From Akebia trifoliata (lineage: Eukaryota; Streptophyta; Magnoliopsida; Ranunculales; Lardizabalaceae), in NCBI GenBank assembly GCA_017979445.1, contig CM030719.1, forward strand, positions 26,617,317 to 26,681,316: a stretch of 64,000 nucleotides of DNA. Direction: 5' to 3'. The notes below the pieces were generated by a model. It was not told the origin of the DNA, ran no database searches, and saw only the letters and a program-made list of their open reading frames with translations. The translations under genes were made by a program, and so were the position numbers. Below, piece by piece: positions 1-10,626 of the stretch; the stretch's first letter is position 1; each line of letters begins with the position of its first letter.

Positions 1-645
1 TGATGATTACTAATTGAGATTTTTCATGCTAAAGATAAATATAATCATATCGTGAGGAGTCATCCATAAAGGCAATGAAATATCTCTCACCACAAAATAT
101 GGAGTGGTGAAAGGTTCATAAATATAAGTGTAAACAATCTCAAGAAGCTCATTACTTCTAGTGGCACCTTTCTTGTTGTGCTTGGTTTGCTTTCCTTTAA
201 TACAATTCACGCACATTGAGAAATCCGTGAAGTCTAGGTTGTCAAGTACCCCATCCTTCACTAATATCTGCATTCTTTTTTTGAAAATGTGTCCCAGCCT
301 TCTGTGCCAGAATATCGAGGAATTTTCATCTAACAATTTACACTTTAAATCAACATTTGAATGTATGGTTACTAAAGACTGGGCAAATTCATGATCTAGA
401 TTCATTTTGTACTAATCATCACACAAAATACCATAACCAACCATAGAATTCACAAATAAATTTAAAATCATATGTCCAAAAGTAAATGAATATCCAATAT
501 TATCAAGTCTAGATAAGGAAACTAAATTTTTAGAAAAAGAATGAACAAATAAAGTATTGGTAAGATTCATCTGATGACCGATCTTCAAAATCAAGCGATA
601 AGTTCCAATCACTACCACTTTCACTCTGAGACGATTCCCCATCAA
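1..645 (-). pseudogene. Ty1/copia pol fragment: end of protease, GAG-pre-integrase, start of integrase
   Basis: Minus-strand remnant of a Ty1/copia polyprotein. The frame at 645-412 carries the downstream protease/linker block typical of copia (GTYRLIL, then NLVSLSRLDNIGYSF). The frame at 405-10 carries the GAG-pre-integrase block with the integrase zinc-binding HHCC signature: WHRRLGH followed by CVNCIKGKQTK. A stop separates the two frames near 406-411. Near 95 the reading shifts: integrase-core-like sequence (FMDDSSRYDY) continues in another frame, interrupted by a stop, toward the window edge. The reverse transcriptase and RNase H that should follow lie outside the window. With frameshift, stops and an internal insertion upstream, this copy cannot encode a working polyprotein. 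It would normally serve replication of the retrotransposon through cytoplasmic particles. Confidence 0.88.
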
Positions 646-714
646 GATTGATCTGTCATTTTTTATCGTCTTCTTGTTTGTAAGGAATCCCTTGATGTGT
701 ATAGAAAAATTTAA

Positions 715-2070
715 AATTTATAACCAAACTTGAGAGGCAAGTGAGGGTCAAACACTAGGAAAAGGGGAAGAATAAAATAAAGAAACATTAAATTACTTTA
801 AACCAAAGCTATTAAAATTGTTTTTGTATTTTGAAATTACCAAAAGATGATTATATATTGCTAAAAATTAAACTAATATAAATGTAAACTAAGAAAATAG
901 AAGAAACACCATTAGAGAGGATTCCACCTAGAGTAATTAAATCCAACCTAACCTAGTTTCTAACGTCTTTGATAACTCAATCATAAATACTTGGTGTTAT
1001 TCCTTAAATCGAAAGATTTAGCAAAATAAAATATTAAATTAGAAGTGCCTAAAGTAAAATAAAATATTAAATTAGAAGATCTCCTTCATTTACTCATGTG
1101 TGAAATACCTACCACTAAATATCTAAACATGCATGAGCCATCATGATCTGATCTAAATATGATCCATCAACTCTAACATATAAGGTGTAAGAGTTCACTT
1201 TAGCCTTGTGCCATAAGAGTTGGCCTAGCCTTGAAGTGAACTCATGAACAATAAAGCATAGAAAAGATGAATGAAAACTAAAATTATTGTAAAACAATCT
1301 TACTCTAGACTTATTCACTCTTCAAATAGAAGAAAAACTAGCCCAAGGTCATTGCAAATAAGGGAAGAAAAGCAAATGGGGAGAAATAAACTACCATTCA
1401 TTAAAGAAGATAGATTACACTCTCTTCCTCATTCTCTCATTTAATTACAACAACTAAGAAATAAAAACCTAATCTAAGAATAAAAAATTTCAAAAGAAAA
1501 GGCTAAGGGCCAAAAGTTAAAGGAAAGAAGCAAGAGAAAAGTCCAAATGACCAAAGGCTCTTTCTATATTGGGAAAAATCTCTATTTATAGAAATCCGAG
1601 GTTCTTAAAGGATCCATTTCGAGCCTCCGTCATATTTGTGGATAAAATCACATGTGAAGTAAATTCACAAAAAATTAAGGCGATCCACTTTAATTCTATC
1701 GTCGCGAAGGTAAGGCTCAATGCCGCAACGGTCATCTTGACTCCTTTGGGGCTAGATTTTGACTGGGATGCTCCATTGGTCCACATGATTGTAGTGCAAA
1801 ATTGATTTCTCGATTTTTGGCTCATTTTCAATGATTTGAACTTTAACCTACACAATGAATATGTGCATAAATTTTTTTCGATAAATACAATTATTTCATG
1901 TAAATAAGCCTATTTAATAGGGTGGAATATGCAACGTGATAATCTGAGGCTTAACATGATTATTTACTTAATATAGTAAAATAAAAATAAAAATCGAGAT
2001 AAATGCCTGGGGAAAGTGTGAATAAATTAGTATTTTAAGACATTGATCATCATTGCCTTGAATTTATAAC
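715..2070. mobile_element. Unclassified 1336-bp insertion in the copia element, with 10-bp target duplication
   Basis: The 10-bp sequence aatttataac occurs at 715-724 and again at 2061-2070. The copia polyprotein frame breaks off at one copy and resumes at the other: the protease active-site region lies at 2092-2082, and its continuation lies just below 700 in the same frame once the 1336 bp at 725-2060 and one repeat copy are ignored. That makes the 10 bp a target-site duplication. A 9-11 bp duplication is typical of Mutator-like elements, but the ends of the insert show only weak inverted similarity (caaacttgag at the left, caaggcaatg read inward from the right). No coding domain was recognised inside; the longest open frames are under 90 codons and match nothing I know. 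A non-autonomous MULE is the best guess. The insertion is certain, the class is not. Confidence 0.6.
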
Positions 2071-2074
2071 ACGA

Positions 2075-2960
2075 GTATGACTCCAGAATCTATCCACCAA
2101 ATATTTAAGGGAATTTCATCTAAGTTTGATTCATAACATACAAAAAAAAGGAACTTTCATTTCTTTTCGAACCAACCATTTCGCTTTAGGCAATCCTTCT
2201 TCATGTGTCATTTTCTGCAATAAAAGTAACATTTGACATTATTGTCATCTCTCTCGTGAGTCTGATCACCATTCTCAGATCCATCGCCTTTCCTCGATGA
2301 ATGCTTCTTCCATTTTCTTAACTTTCTTCTTTTCTTTCCAGCTCCTCATGTCATAGCAAATGTTGAGTAATGTCCTTCCTATCTCAACCTCACTTCTTCC
2401 TAAATGCACATACTAGAAAACTCGTTCCAACTCCATTTGTCCTTATTCATGTTATAGTAGATCTTGAACGAACCAAACTAAGTTGGAAGTGAGTTGAGAA
2501 TGAATTAAACTAAAAAAGAATCATCAACTTTCATCCCCAATTCACTTAATTTTTTTAACTTTGACAGTCATATTGAGAATATGATCTTGTACTCCTCGAA
2601 TCCCACCATACTTCATAGTAGTCAGCTCCGCCATCAATGTGCCGGCCAATGAATTATCTACCAATCTGAAATGATCCTCTATAACCTTATGATATTTTAG
2701 CGTGTTATCCGTAGTTGGAAGTCTTGATATTGTTCACAACTATCATTCTCATAAACATAAGACTAGTTCTATTCAATCTCCCCCAAGGATGAAAAATATT
2801 ATCATGTTCTGCAGTGTTATCCTTGGTGAGTTCCACGGATTTCTCAACTAAAAGTGCCAAGTCGAGATCCAAAACACCCAATGTAAATTGTACTTGCTCT
2901 TACCATTCCGAAAAATTTGTTCTATTAAGGACATGGATGCTAGATGCGTGCGAATGTACG
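2075..2960 (-). pseudogene. Ty1/copia gag (UBN2-type), zinc knuckle and protease active site
   Basis: 5' half of the same minus-strand copia element. Reading down from about 2800 there is a UBN2-type Gag segment (RLNRTSLMFMR, then KVIEDHFRLVDNSLAGTLMA and TTMKYGG), interrupted by stops. At about 2232-2189 lies a CCHC zinc-knuckle remnant (KCYFYC ... HMKKDC) with an extra residue in the first Cys pair and a stop before the His. At 2092-2082 is the aspartic protease DSG motif, just before the 1336-bp insertion. The order Gag, knuckle, protease, integrase is the copia order. I could not find a 5' LTR or primer-binding site between 2960 and 3480, so the upstream end is undefined. Confidence 0.8.
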
Positions 2961-3481
2961 GAAACAAGAATAAGTACGGTAAAGAATGACAAAATGCTTC
3001 TATTAGTACTTTGATTAATTTCCTAATATAGAGTGTAGGGCCTCTATTATGATAAACTTATCAAAATCACTTCGATTCATCTTTTGGGCGAAACTTTGGC
3101 ATATTTAGTGTTTACTCAAATGTGAGAAAATTAATCACCTAGCAAGGTTAATCGAGTGTCCTAGTTTATTCAGTTAAAATCTATCACCTTTGGGCATTCA
3201 ATTTTGTTCCGTTAAAATATGTAGATCTAGGTACCTTGCTCAGTCTATAATGAATTGAAAAAGATTCTCCTTGAGCTAATCCCAATCTCCTAACTATAGC
3301 TGTCAGCGTGAATGTGCTATCTTAAATCCTATGCCTACCTTAGTACCAACAACATTCACTAATGTCATTAATTATAACCACCCATAATGTATAAAAGGTT
3401 TTTGTTAATATTTCAATCAGTCAAGTCATATTTTATTCTAAACTTTAATGGATTGAGACTAGGGAACTATTACACCATGTG
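2961..3481. other. Intergenic stretch between copia remnant and CACTA-like element
   Basis: AT-rich sequence without an open frame or repeat that I recognise. It may contain the 5' leader or LTR of the copia element beside it, but no tRNA-complementary primer site or LTR terminus was found. It ends at the CACTA terminus at 3482. Confidence 0.4.
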
Positions 3482-3619
3482 CACTACGTCATATTGTGTT
3501 TTTGGCGACACTACCATTGCGCTAAAAACGACAGTTACAGACTGTCGTTAATGGCGACAGTGTTTGATTGTCGTTTCCACGTCGTTTTTATGGAATCACT
3601 GACGGTAATAAGTAAAAGT

Positions 3620-4106
3620 TGGTGTGCCAGTAGCCACTCAAAACTACCCCTTTCTTCCCCAGAGAGAAAAACGAATATCTCTCTCTCTCTCCCCGATCTG
3701 GTTTGATTATCGAATTCCTTTGTGTTCATCTCTCCTTAAGTAAACAAAATCGCGCTCTCTCTCAACTCGATCTGTTCAAGTTGGATCCAGAGCGCCAGGT
3801 TGGTTTGTTTTTTTCCCTCTTTTGAATTTTTCTAGGGTTTGAGCTCTCGATCTCACTCAATGATTTTGATTTTTTGATTTGTTATTTCTTCAGATCGAAC
3901 TCTCGGTCTCTCTCTCTCTCGGTCTCTCTCTCTCTCTCTCTCTCTCTAATCTTCATCGACTTTGGTTCTAAGTTTTCGATCTGATATCGAAACTTTAATC
4001 AGGTTCGATAGTATAGTTTTGATTTTATTTTTTGGTTTGATTTAAAGGTTGATGGATCTGTATGCAGATATTGGATACAAATCCCCAACTTTTTTTCCAT
4101 CTGCAG
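3620..4106 (+). other. Captured 5'UTR-like leader with CT tracts and intron-like splice sites
   Basis: This stretch resembles a plant 5' untranslated leader rather than transposon sequence. It is C/T-rich with several CTCTCT runs (3680-3693, 3901-3946). It has a donor-like CCAG|GTTGG near 3797 and a pyrimidine-rich acceptor-like TTCTTCAG near 3895, the arrangement of a leader intron. It directly precedes the GID8-like exon beginning at 4107, so it could be that gene's own leader or come from a third source. No coding potential is seen. Confidence 0.35.
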
Positions 4107-4538
4107 CAGCAAAGGTTGATAGAATTGATTTGTAATGGAAAAGTAGAAGAAGCTTTGGAGTTTCCTCGGGAGGAGCTCGCACCAAGGGATGAAGAAAATG
4201 TAACTCTTGTCCCCTAATTTCCTTATTGTGCCTTTTTTTGGTTGCTACTTTGTAATTTTGAAAACAACACCTCACAAGGTTTTCTTGTTCACACCAGATG
4301 ATAAAAGCTTGAATTTATGATTTTCAATTGTTTTTCTTTGTAGAAAAGTAGTTTTTTATAATATTACTTGAACCTGAAAGGATTTGATGATAATGATAGT
4401 GATAATTATCTGTTAGGATCAAGCTGGCAATCATATTCTCTATTAAATTTACAACTGAATCATGATTAATATACTAAGGTTCAAACAAATTTATATGCCT
4501 CTGAGCAAAGCTTTCTAGAAGAGCTGGAGAGGAAAGTA
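4107..4538 (+). pseudogene. Captured GID8-like (CTLH/CRA domain) gene fragment, two partial exons
   Basis: Exon 4107-4199 (31 codons) follows a pyrimidine tract plus CAG and ends at a GTAACT donor. It reads [19 protein letters not shown] and continues REELAP, the CTLH segment of plant GID8 proteins, a subunit of the GID/CTLH E3 ubiquitin ligase. Exon piece 4506-4538 follows an AG and continues the protein exactly (QSFLEELERKV). The similarity then stops. The N-terminal LisH region and the rest of the CRA domain are absent, so this cannot make a GID8 protein. Both pieces keep exon-intron structure, so the copy came from genomic DNA and not from mRNA. The identification rests on recognising the conserved CTLH sequence by eye. 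Confidence 0.72.
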
Positions 4539-4742
4539 GATACAAAGTGTTATAATTAGTAGACTATCAAGGGGTATATCCTCTATTTGAAAACATGAGT
4601 ATCTCAAATATTCAACAAAAATGTAGAGCCTGTCCAAATCACCCAAGATTTAATTTGGTTTCTGTTCTGTATTTTAATTATGTTTCTAGGCACTTTCATA
4701 TAGAACTTGGTACCAAGGAAATGCTCAATATCGAAGAATACA

Positions 4743-4861
4743 CAAGGTGAATTCTGTATCATCCTCTGATTTAGAACTGATTTTATCTCTTCCAAGAAAG
4801 ATGGCAAGAAAGTTCACCAGTAGTGCCAAGGTGAATTCTGTATCATCCTCTGATTTAGAAC
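4743..4861. repeat. 35-bp direct repeat pair inside the CACTA-like element
   Basis: The 35 bp at 4743-4777 are repeated without mismatch at 4827-4861, 84 bp apart (both begin caaggtgaattctg). The second copy lies in a short open stretch just before the JmjC gene fragment. This local duplication sits at the seam between the two captured genes, which fits stepwise, repair-mediated assembly of the cargo. Confidence 0.8.
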
Positions 4862-4970
4862 ACTTTTGGAAATTGCGACACTGATGAGGAGATTTGCAAT
4901 TGGTGGATTAATATATGCTTTTTTGATTATCAACCTCTATATTTATTGGACACTTGCATGGAAATTTCAG

Positions 4971-7900
4971 GAACAAGCAGGGTCTTCTGTTGTGGAGGCT
5001 ATGCTGTCCAGATCCCCACCAGTCTTCTATGGTGATCTTAGAAGTCACGAGATGGTAACCACTCATATATTACTAGATTTAGGGATTTTCTCTTTGATGA
5101 GTTAGAATTTGGAAGATTGCTGCTTTCCTATTCAGCTTAATTTATTATATTTTGCTTTTTTCTGTTGTAAGTTCCTTTACCATTCTCTTTTTTCATCACT
5201 TCTTGCAAAAAACGTCTTCAACATTTAGAGGATGGTCATGGTGCTTGTCTTCAGTCAGAAGTTCATGGACAGACAGGACACACCATCGATGAAGCCGATT
5301 TGGCTTCTTTGGATTCTCCTCATCAAGTTTATTTAGCGCAGGTTGATATATGGAAGTGCTTTTAAGTTAGGTTGTTCATCCTGCTTTAATTCTTCAAAAA
5401 TTTGCTCTCAGTTCTTACAAGGTTATAATTTATGTTTAAATAGAAGATTTTCTCTCAGTTCTTTCAATGAGGTTGAAACTTAAGGTGCAAATGTGCTCAA
5501 AGCAATATCTGTAATCTAACCAAGGTTTAAAATCTAGTCTAGAGGCAATGTTTTGGTCAGGAGGAAAACTGAGATTGTCTCTACCAAAATATTTGAGACA
5601 ATCTGAAACATTCAACATCTCGGGATCAATTTTTGGTTTTGATCTCTGCCAAAATGAAATGTTCAATCGAAACATAGCAAAACTTTGAACCATGCACCTA
5701 ATGTCTGTTGAGTTACAAAATATCAGGCTATGTGTATATTAGCAATTTTTCCTGTGATTTGATATTGCTTGGGATCAGAACCCTGTTTTAACTCTTAAAC
5801 CTATGAGAAAAAGTGTGAAGGATCAAAGAAGTATGTCTAATGTACCTGCGAGATGTGAATATGTAAGACTAAACTCATTTGTTGAAGTAAAAAAATCCCA
5901 ATGCATGTGATTTCTTTATCTGTTGAGATGTCCAAAACATTTTATTTTTTATGAATCTATGGGTTTTATTAAAATAAAACTAAAAAAAAAGAAAAAAGGA
6001 AAAAAGTTTCCTCTCAAGACTACATCAAGAAGAAAAAATAGATTAGTGTGACAAATTACTGTCCATATATCAATTCCTCCCAGGTGTTCACAAAATGTTC
6101 TACCTTTACATCTCTGAAGTCGAAACTCCTTCCAAATAAGAGCCCAGTCCACTAGTAAACGGCCCATGGTCTGCCTTACCTTTTTATTTCTCTTCAGAAG
6201 TTCTCAGGTTACGTATGACAAATGGCATAGGTTAAAGTCTTCCACAGGATTTCCCCCCACAATCACCAAAGTGTAATATAATCCCATTTGAAACACCTTT
6301 GAAAACTTTTCTCATTTCTATGAATACTTCTAAAAATGAAAAATATGGATAATGATTTGTGGATGTCAGTCGAAATCTTTTACAAGTGCACATTGCACTA
6401 TTTAGGCACTTGTCAACAATCTGCATACTTGTTATCTGGGATTCCTTTTTCAGATATTCCTGAGATCTCTTATTATGTTATATCAACATCAATAGTTATG
6501 ATACATCATTCACATTATTGAGGACTTACTACTAGCTGATGCCACAATTTGGGAATGAAATTCAATTACTTGATAATAAATTTCTCATGCAGGTCCCAAT
6601 TTCAAATATGGAGACTAAAGAGAGGTCTCAATTGGAATCTCTGAAAGAAAACATTCAAATGGTTTGCATAGTTCTTATTATTCTTTCATTCTGGTCATGT
6701 TTCATTTAGATTTTAACCCTCCACCAAACTTTTAAGGTTAAAACATATGTTGAATTATTCATGATAAGTTTCTATACTTTGGTCTTCAAAGAGAATTAAG
6801 TAACACTCAAGTAACTGTTGCTTTTACAAACATTATTGTTGCCTTTTTTTTAATTGTTGTTTTGTTTTACCTTTGTTTGGTTCATGCAGCCAACAATTTT
6901 GGAGACAAAGGCGTTAGCATGTATCAATTTATGGATGAATAATGCTAGATCCAGATCTAGTACTCACTATGATCCACATCATAACCTTTTATGCATAGTT
7001 GCTGGATGCAAACACGGTATTTTACTTATTGTCTTTGAGACTAATAATCTGTGTTTCTCCATTTTAGTATAAGTTTATAAGGTTTATCATTCTTAAGTGC
7101 TTCTTGCCATTGTCCTTTCCTTGATAAACAACACATAAGTAGATAAATCATGACTCTTTCATCTGGTGTGTCTCTTGTGGAAACAAGAGTTTAGCTTGGT
7201 TTTGCAAGAAAATAGATCAATTACTAGGAAGGCTTGAATTGCTTTCGCTAAAAGAATAGATTATGAGTGACCTTCAAAAATCATATGGCTCCTAGATTTC
7301 CTAAACGCCTTTCCGAGCCCTCAAAGTTACTGTGCAATCTAAATGTCAATGCCCGCAATGTTAATTATGCTACCCTAGCATAAAACTCCACTTAAAAGCA
7401 CTTTTAAACTAACTAATAGCTTTTAGATTTTCTTAAAATCCTTCCCCAATTGTAAGGAAAATTAAAAAAAATCGGAGCTACTTATCAAAGAGAAAAAAAA
7501 AACAGAGCTAGCAATACTTTCATAGATGTTAAGCCTATTCATATTTGGCCATACTTTATGTGATTCTTGTCCGAATTTCAATCTTGGGCTTGTACTTACT
7601 AACTGTGCTTGATTGAGGTTTTTAGACCCTTTCTGACGCAAAGCCTTCCAGTCTTCTTCTCAAAGATGGAATTTTTCATGAAGCCAAAAAGTTGAGCACT
7701 ATTAATATCACTATTGTTCCATGCTTCTATCCTTCTAGTGAATTTTTATTATTTAGACCTTGGCCATTGAAATCCCTATAAGGTTTCCATTCGAAAGGAA
7801 CCTATTTTGGATGAGCTTTACTGATTAGTCTCCTAAGATAGGTAAATGTAGCTAGTTCCTTGTCTGTTCTCATTAGTCATTATTATATATGGTAGGGGGC

Positions 7901-8460
7901 TCTTGGAAACCCCTTGTTACAAAAACAAAATGGTAGTTTAGGGTTATTTTTTACCAACAAATTATTGAGGTCATGCACTCACACATACATGCCTAATGGT
8001 TCTGCATTGAGTACATTAGATCTGGTATCTTAGTTTTTGGGCTTCCAAGTCTGAATTTTGCTGAACTTTATGTAAGAACGTTGTCTTTATTGATTAATAT
8101 TTGGTGCATCTCAGTTGTTTTATGGCCCCCTTCTGCGAGTCCCCTGTTATACCCTATGCCTATATATGGCGAGGCTTCAAACCACAGGTATGCTACTTCT
8201 TTAACCATCTGGAAAATTGTAAAAGCTCATTTACTTATCTTTATTGTTGGTTTGTTGAACTTCTGTGAATAACTTTTAAAATTCCTATTATTAATGCTGT
8301 GTTCATATTCTTTATTTTGATTCTTCCCTTTTTATTATGGTAGTTCTGTAGATTTAGAAAACCCTGATTTTTCAATTCATTCAAGAGCAAAGCACTCAAT
8401 GGAATACTCCCAAAAAGTGATTCTTCGTGCTGGTGATGCACTTTTCATCCCTGAAGGCTG
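4971..8460 (+). pseudogene. Captured JMJ31-type JmjC oxygenase gene fragment, six exons
   Basis: Six exons in order match a plant JmjC protein of the JMJ31 type (Fe(II)/2-oxoglutarate dioxygenase): 4971-5054 (VEAMLSRSPPVFYGDLRSHE), 5171-5341 (VPLPFSFF to VYLAQ), 6593-6661 (VPISNMETKERSQLES), 6890-7016 (INLWMNNARSRSSTHYDPHH), 8115-8187 (VVLWPPSASPLLYPMPIYGE) and 8344-8460 (HSMEYSQK, GDALFIPEGW). None has an internal stop, and introns have GT donors and AG acceptors with one exception. The exon at 5171 is preceded by AA where AG is expected; the nearest AG would shift the frame by one base. The iron ligands of the HxD motif are present (HYD, about 6992-7000). The copy ends in the intron after FIPEGW, so the exon with the distal iron-binding His is missing, as is the N-terminal exon. 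It cannot encode an active oxygenase alone. Confidence 0.82.
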
Positions 8461-8980
8461 GTAAGAAAATAGTTTCCTTGCAGTTCAACTTCTTCCGTGG
8501 CTGCAATTTTTTTTTTTTTTTGGTGCCTATTATGTTGATCAGTTGGAGTGCCCATGCACCAGGGATCATCTTTAAATGTCTTAAAGGGTCACTTTTCACT
8601 TTTTATGTGCTGTAACATATTATTTTAAACTGAAATCTTACTATGACTTGAGCACAATTTTCATCAAGTACAATTATTTTTTCTGTTTTAGTTCTATTCT
8701 GAGTTCCTTTTGTTAGAACTACAGATCCACTCGAGTTAAATGAACGTGATGACCAACCTCAAGGATTACGTCACAAGGATGAAGGACGGTTAGAATGATA
8801 TTTACTATATCACTGGTGAAAGCAAGAGCTGTTGAGACCTCCCCATTCCTTGAGAAGCTCAAACTCTGTTAAAATAAGTAGTGTGCCATTTCAGAATTAT
8901 TCTTTGTGATTTTTAGTTTGAACTGAATGTGGGTGTTGATTTGAAACAGGAGTGGGAGATCATTAATGATTTTTAGTTAC
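8461..8980. other. CACTA-internal sequence after the captured JmjC fragment
   Basis: It begins as intron sequence (GTAAGA donor at 8461). It contains a poly-T run (8505-8521) and a short open stretch at about 8720-8805 that does not match the expected next JmjC exon. No transposase similarity is visible. Confidence 0.4.
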
Positions 8981-10383
8981 ATTTATGAAAGTTGAAGACG
9001 AGGGGTATTTGGGTCTTTTCATATTGTTAGTTGGGGTCTAGGATTTTCACCGAGATTACCATCATATAAATACTAGTTCCCTTAAAATAATAATAAATTT
9101 TATTAAATCCCAAATTAATGTGACTAACAATAGTTTGTTACTAATTTCAGGTGAAAAGGGCACATTCGGAAACCAACAAAAGAAATAACAATTATGGTTA
9201 CAATACGCGGGCCGAAAGGAAGTTTCTAGAAAAATATCGATCGATTTGGGCGCCACGTCACCGCGCCGCGGCTAGCCAAGACCGCGTCGCGGTCATTTCG
9301 AGGAATTTATCCTCGAGATTTTTACAGAAGCTTCTAGAAGCTTCGGTGGTTGTAACTGATTGGGTCATTTGAATCGAATTATCCGCTAAATCACCCCGAT
9401 TACCCGAATACAAACATTATAATTTGAGGGTTGATTTCAAAGAAGGGGTCCCCTCTTGGGTCCCTCTTAGGCTCTTTTCTTCTTTAATTGTCTTTAGTTT
9501 CTTCTTAGAATTCTTTGTAATTTTCTGTTGAGAGACCTCTTGAATGTAGTGAGAACTTCAAGAGTGATCCATTCATACTTCTTGTAATCCTTTGGAGAGC
9601 TATTAAAGGAGCATTACTAATCAATCATCATCTTCTTCACTCAATCTCTCTTTTCTCTTTTATTAATTTCTGCAATTTTAGTTCTTGTGATGATCGGCTA
9701 GATCCTCTTTAGAGAGATCAATGATGCCGAAGCAAGTTTATCCCTCTAATGTAGTTTTAATTCCTTATTTTGCTTACATGTTTACTATTCTAGAAATTCT
9801 ACTTTGATTAGATGATCTACTTATATTTCTGATTCAAACTTTGATAGCCATTACTTAGATAAGTTCAAGAACGGTTATGCTTTGTGAAGAATCTGAATAT
9901 AAGCTAGGCAATCTCAATTAAATATGAATTTCCATGAATGTCTCTTGGTTACCTTTAATAATTAAACCGCTCCACCTTCCGATCCATGAGCAATGACTTG
10001 CTACATGGATTGAGTTATTCTTGGAATTGATCTACATTATGGATAGTTTGCAAAAGCTGATTTGATTTCTCTAAACCTCCTTTCTTATATCTTCAATCTC
10101 TACTTTCTGTTTTATTTCAAATTGCAAGTTAATTTCCATTTCATTTATGCAACAAATCTGTTTTGTTTTTAAGAAAAATCTGTTTTCCAATTCTGTTTTG
10201 GACTTCTAACCGAATGAATATTTGAATCTTCATTGTCCCTGTGGAACGAATTCGACTTGCCCAAAGTCTTAATTCACATCTTAATCTCTGCATCTCTATT
10301 GCAAGCTTTACAACCGATCAATTTATGAAAGTTGAAGACGAGGGGTATTTGGGTCTTTTCATATTGTTAGTTGGGGTCTAGGA
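8981..10383. repeat. 1.28-kb insertion bordered by 63-bp identical direct repeats
   Basis: The 63 bp at 8981-9043 (starting atttatgaaagttg) recur without mismatch at 10321-10383. The 1277 bp between them differ in style from the surrounding CACTA sequence. They hold a GC-richer island around 9240-9310 and LTR-like text such as gaacgaattcgacttgcc near 10244, and they end in CA at 10320. One reading is an LTR-type insertion with a 5-bp duplication attta plus a longer local duplication. Another is repair synthesis that copied 63 bp. No coding domain is recognised. Confidence 0.55.
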
Positions 10384-10626
10384 CATCAATGTCAAACATA
10401 GGGGTATTTCCACTAGTTAACAACAGGTGAAGGGGGGCAGGTGTAAAATATATTTTTTTTATTTTAAAATACCCTATAGCGACGGTCGCTGACCGTCGCT
10501 ATATCGTTATGTTACTGTTGTTTTTTCCGACTGTCTTTGATAGTCGTTTTTAAAAAACCACTCCTTTTAAAACGACTCTTTTTGCGACTGTAGGGGCAGT
10601 CGTTTTTGGCGCATTATGACGTAGTG

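Larger units (their letters stand above)
3482..10626 (+). mobile_element. CACTA (En/Spm)-like transposon carrying captured gene fragments
   Basis: The left end begins CACTACGTCATA (3482) and the right end finishes with its exact complement TATGACGTAGTG (10626), a 12-bp terminal inverted repeat starting with the diagnostic CACTA. Both subterminal regions (about 3498-3605 and 10475-10612) are packed with short repeats in both orientations, such as cgacagt, gactgtcg and gacggtcgct, as expected for binding sites of a CACTA transposase. Inside there is no recognisable TNPD or TNPA transposase. Instead there are exon-intron pieces of two plant genes (4107-4538 and 4971-8460) and a nested 1.28-kb insertion. 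It is therefore non-autonomous. The flanking trinucleotides (gtg at left, cat at right) do not form a matching 3-bp duplication, so the flanks have mutated or the boundaries are off by a base. Confidence 0.75.

Noticed and set aside
4866..5105. 79-codon open frame with a hydrophobic start
   Set aside because: Its first part is intron sequence and only 4971-5054 is exon, in the JmjC fragment; the apparent membrane segment is chance AT-rich translation.
8704..8805. Short open stretch after the JmjC fragment as a possible last exon
   Set aside because: It lacks the expected Trp-His segment with the distal iron ligand, has no convincing acceptor in the right phase, and does not resemble the JMJ31-type C-terminus.
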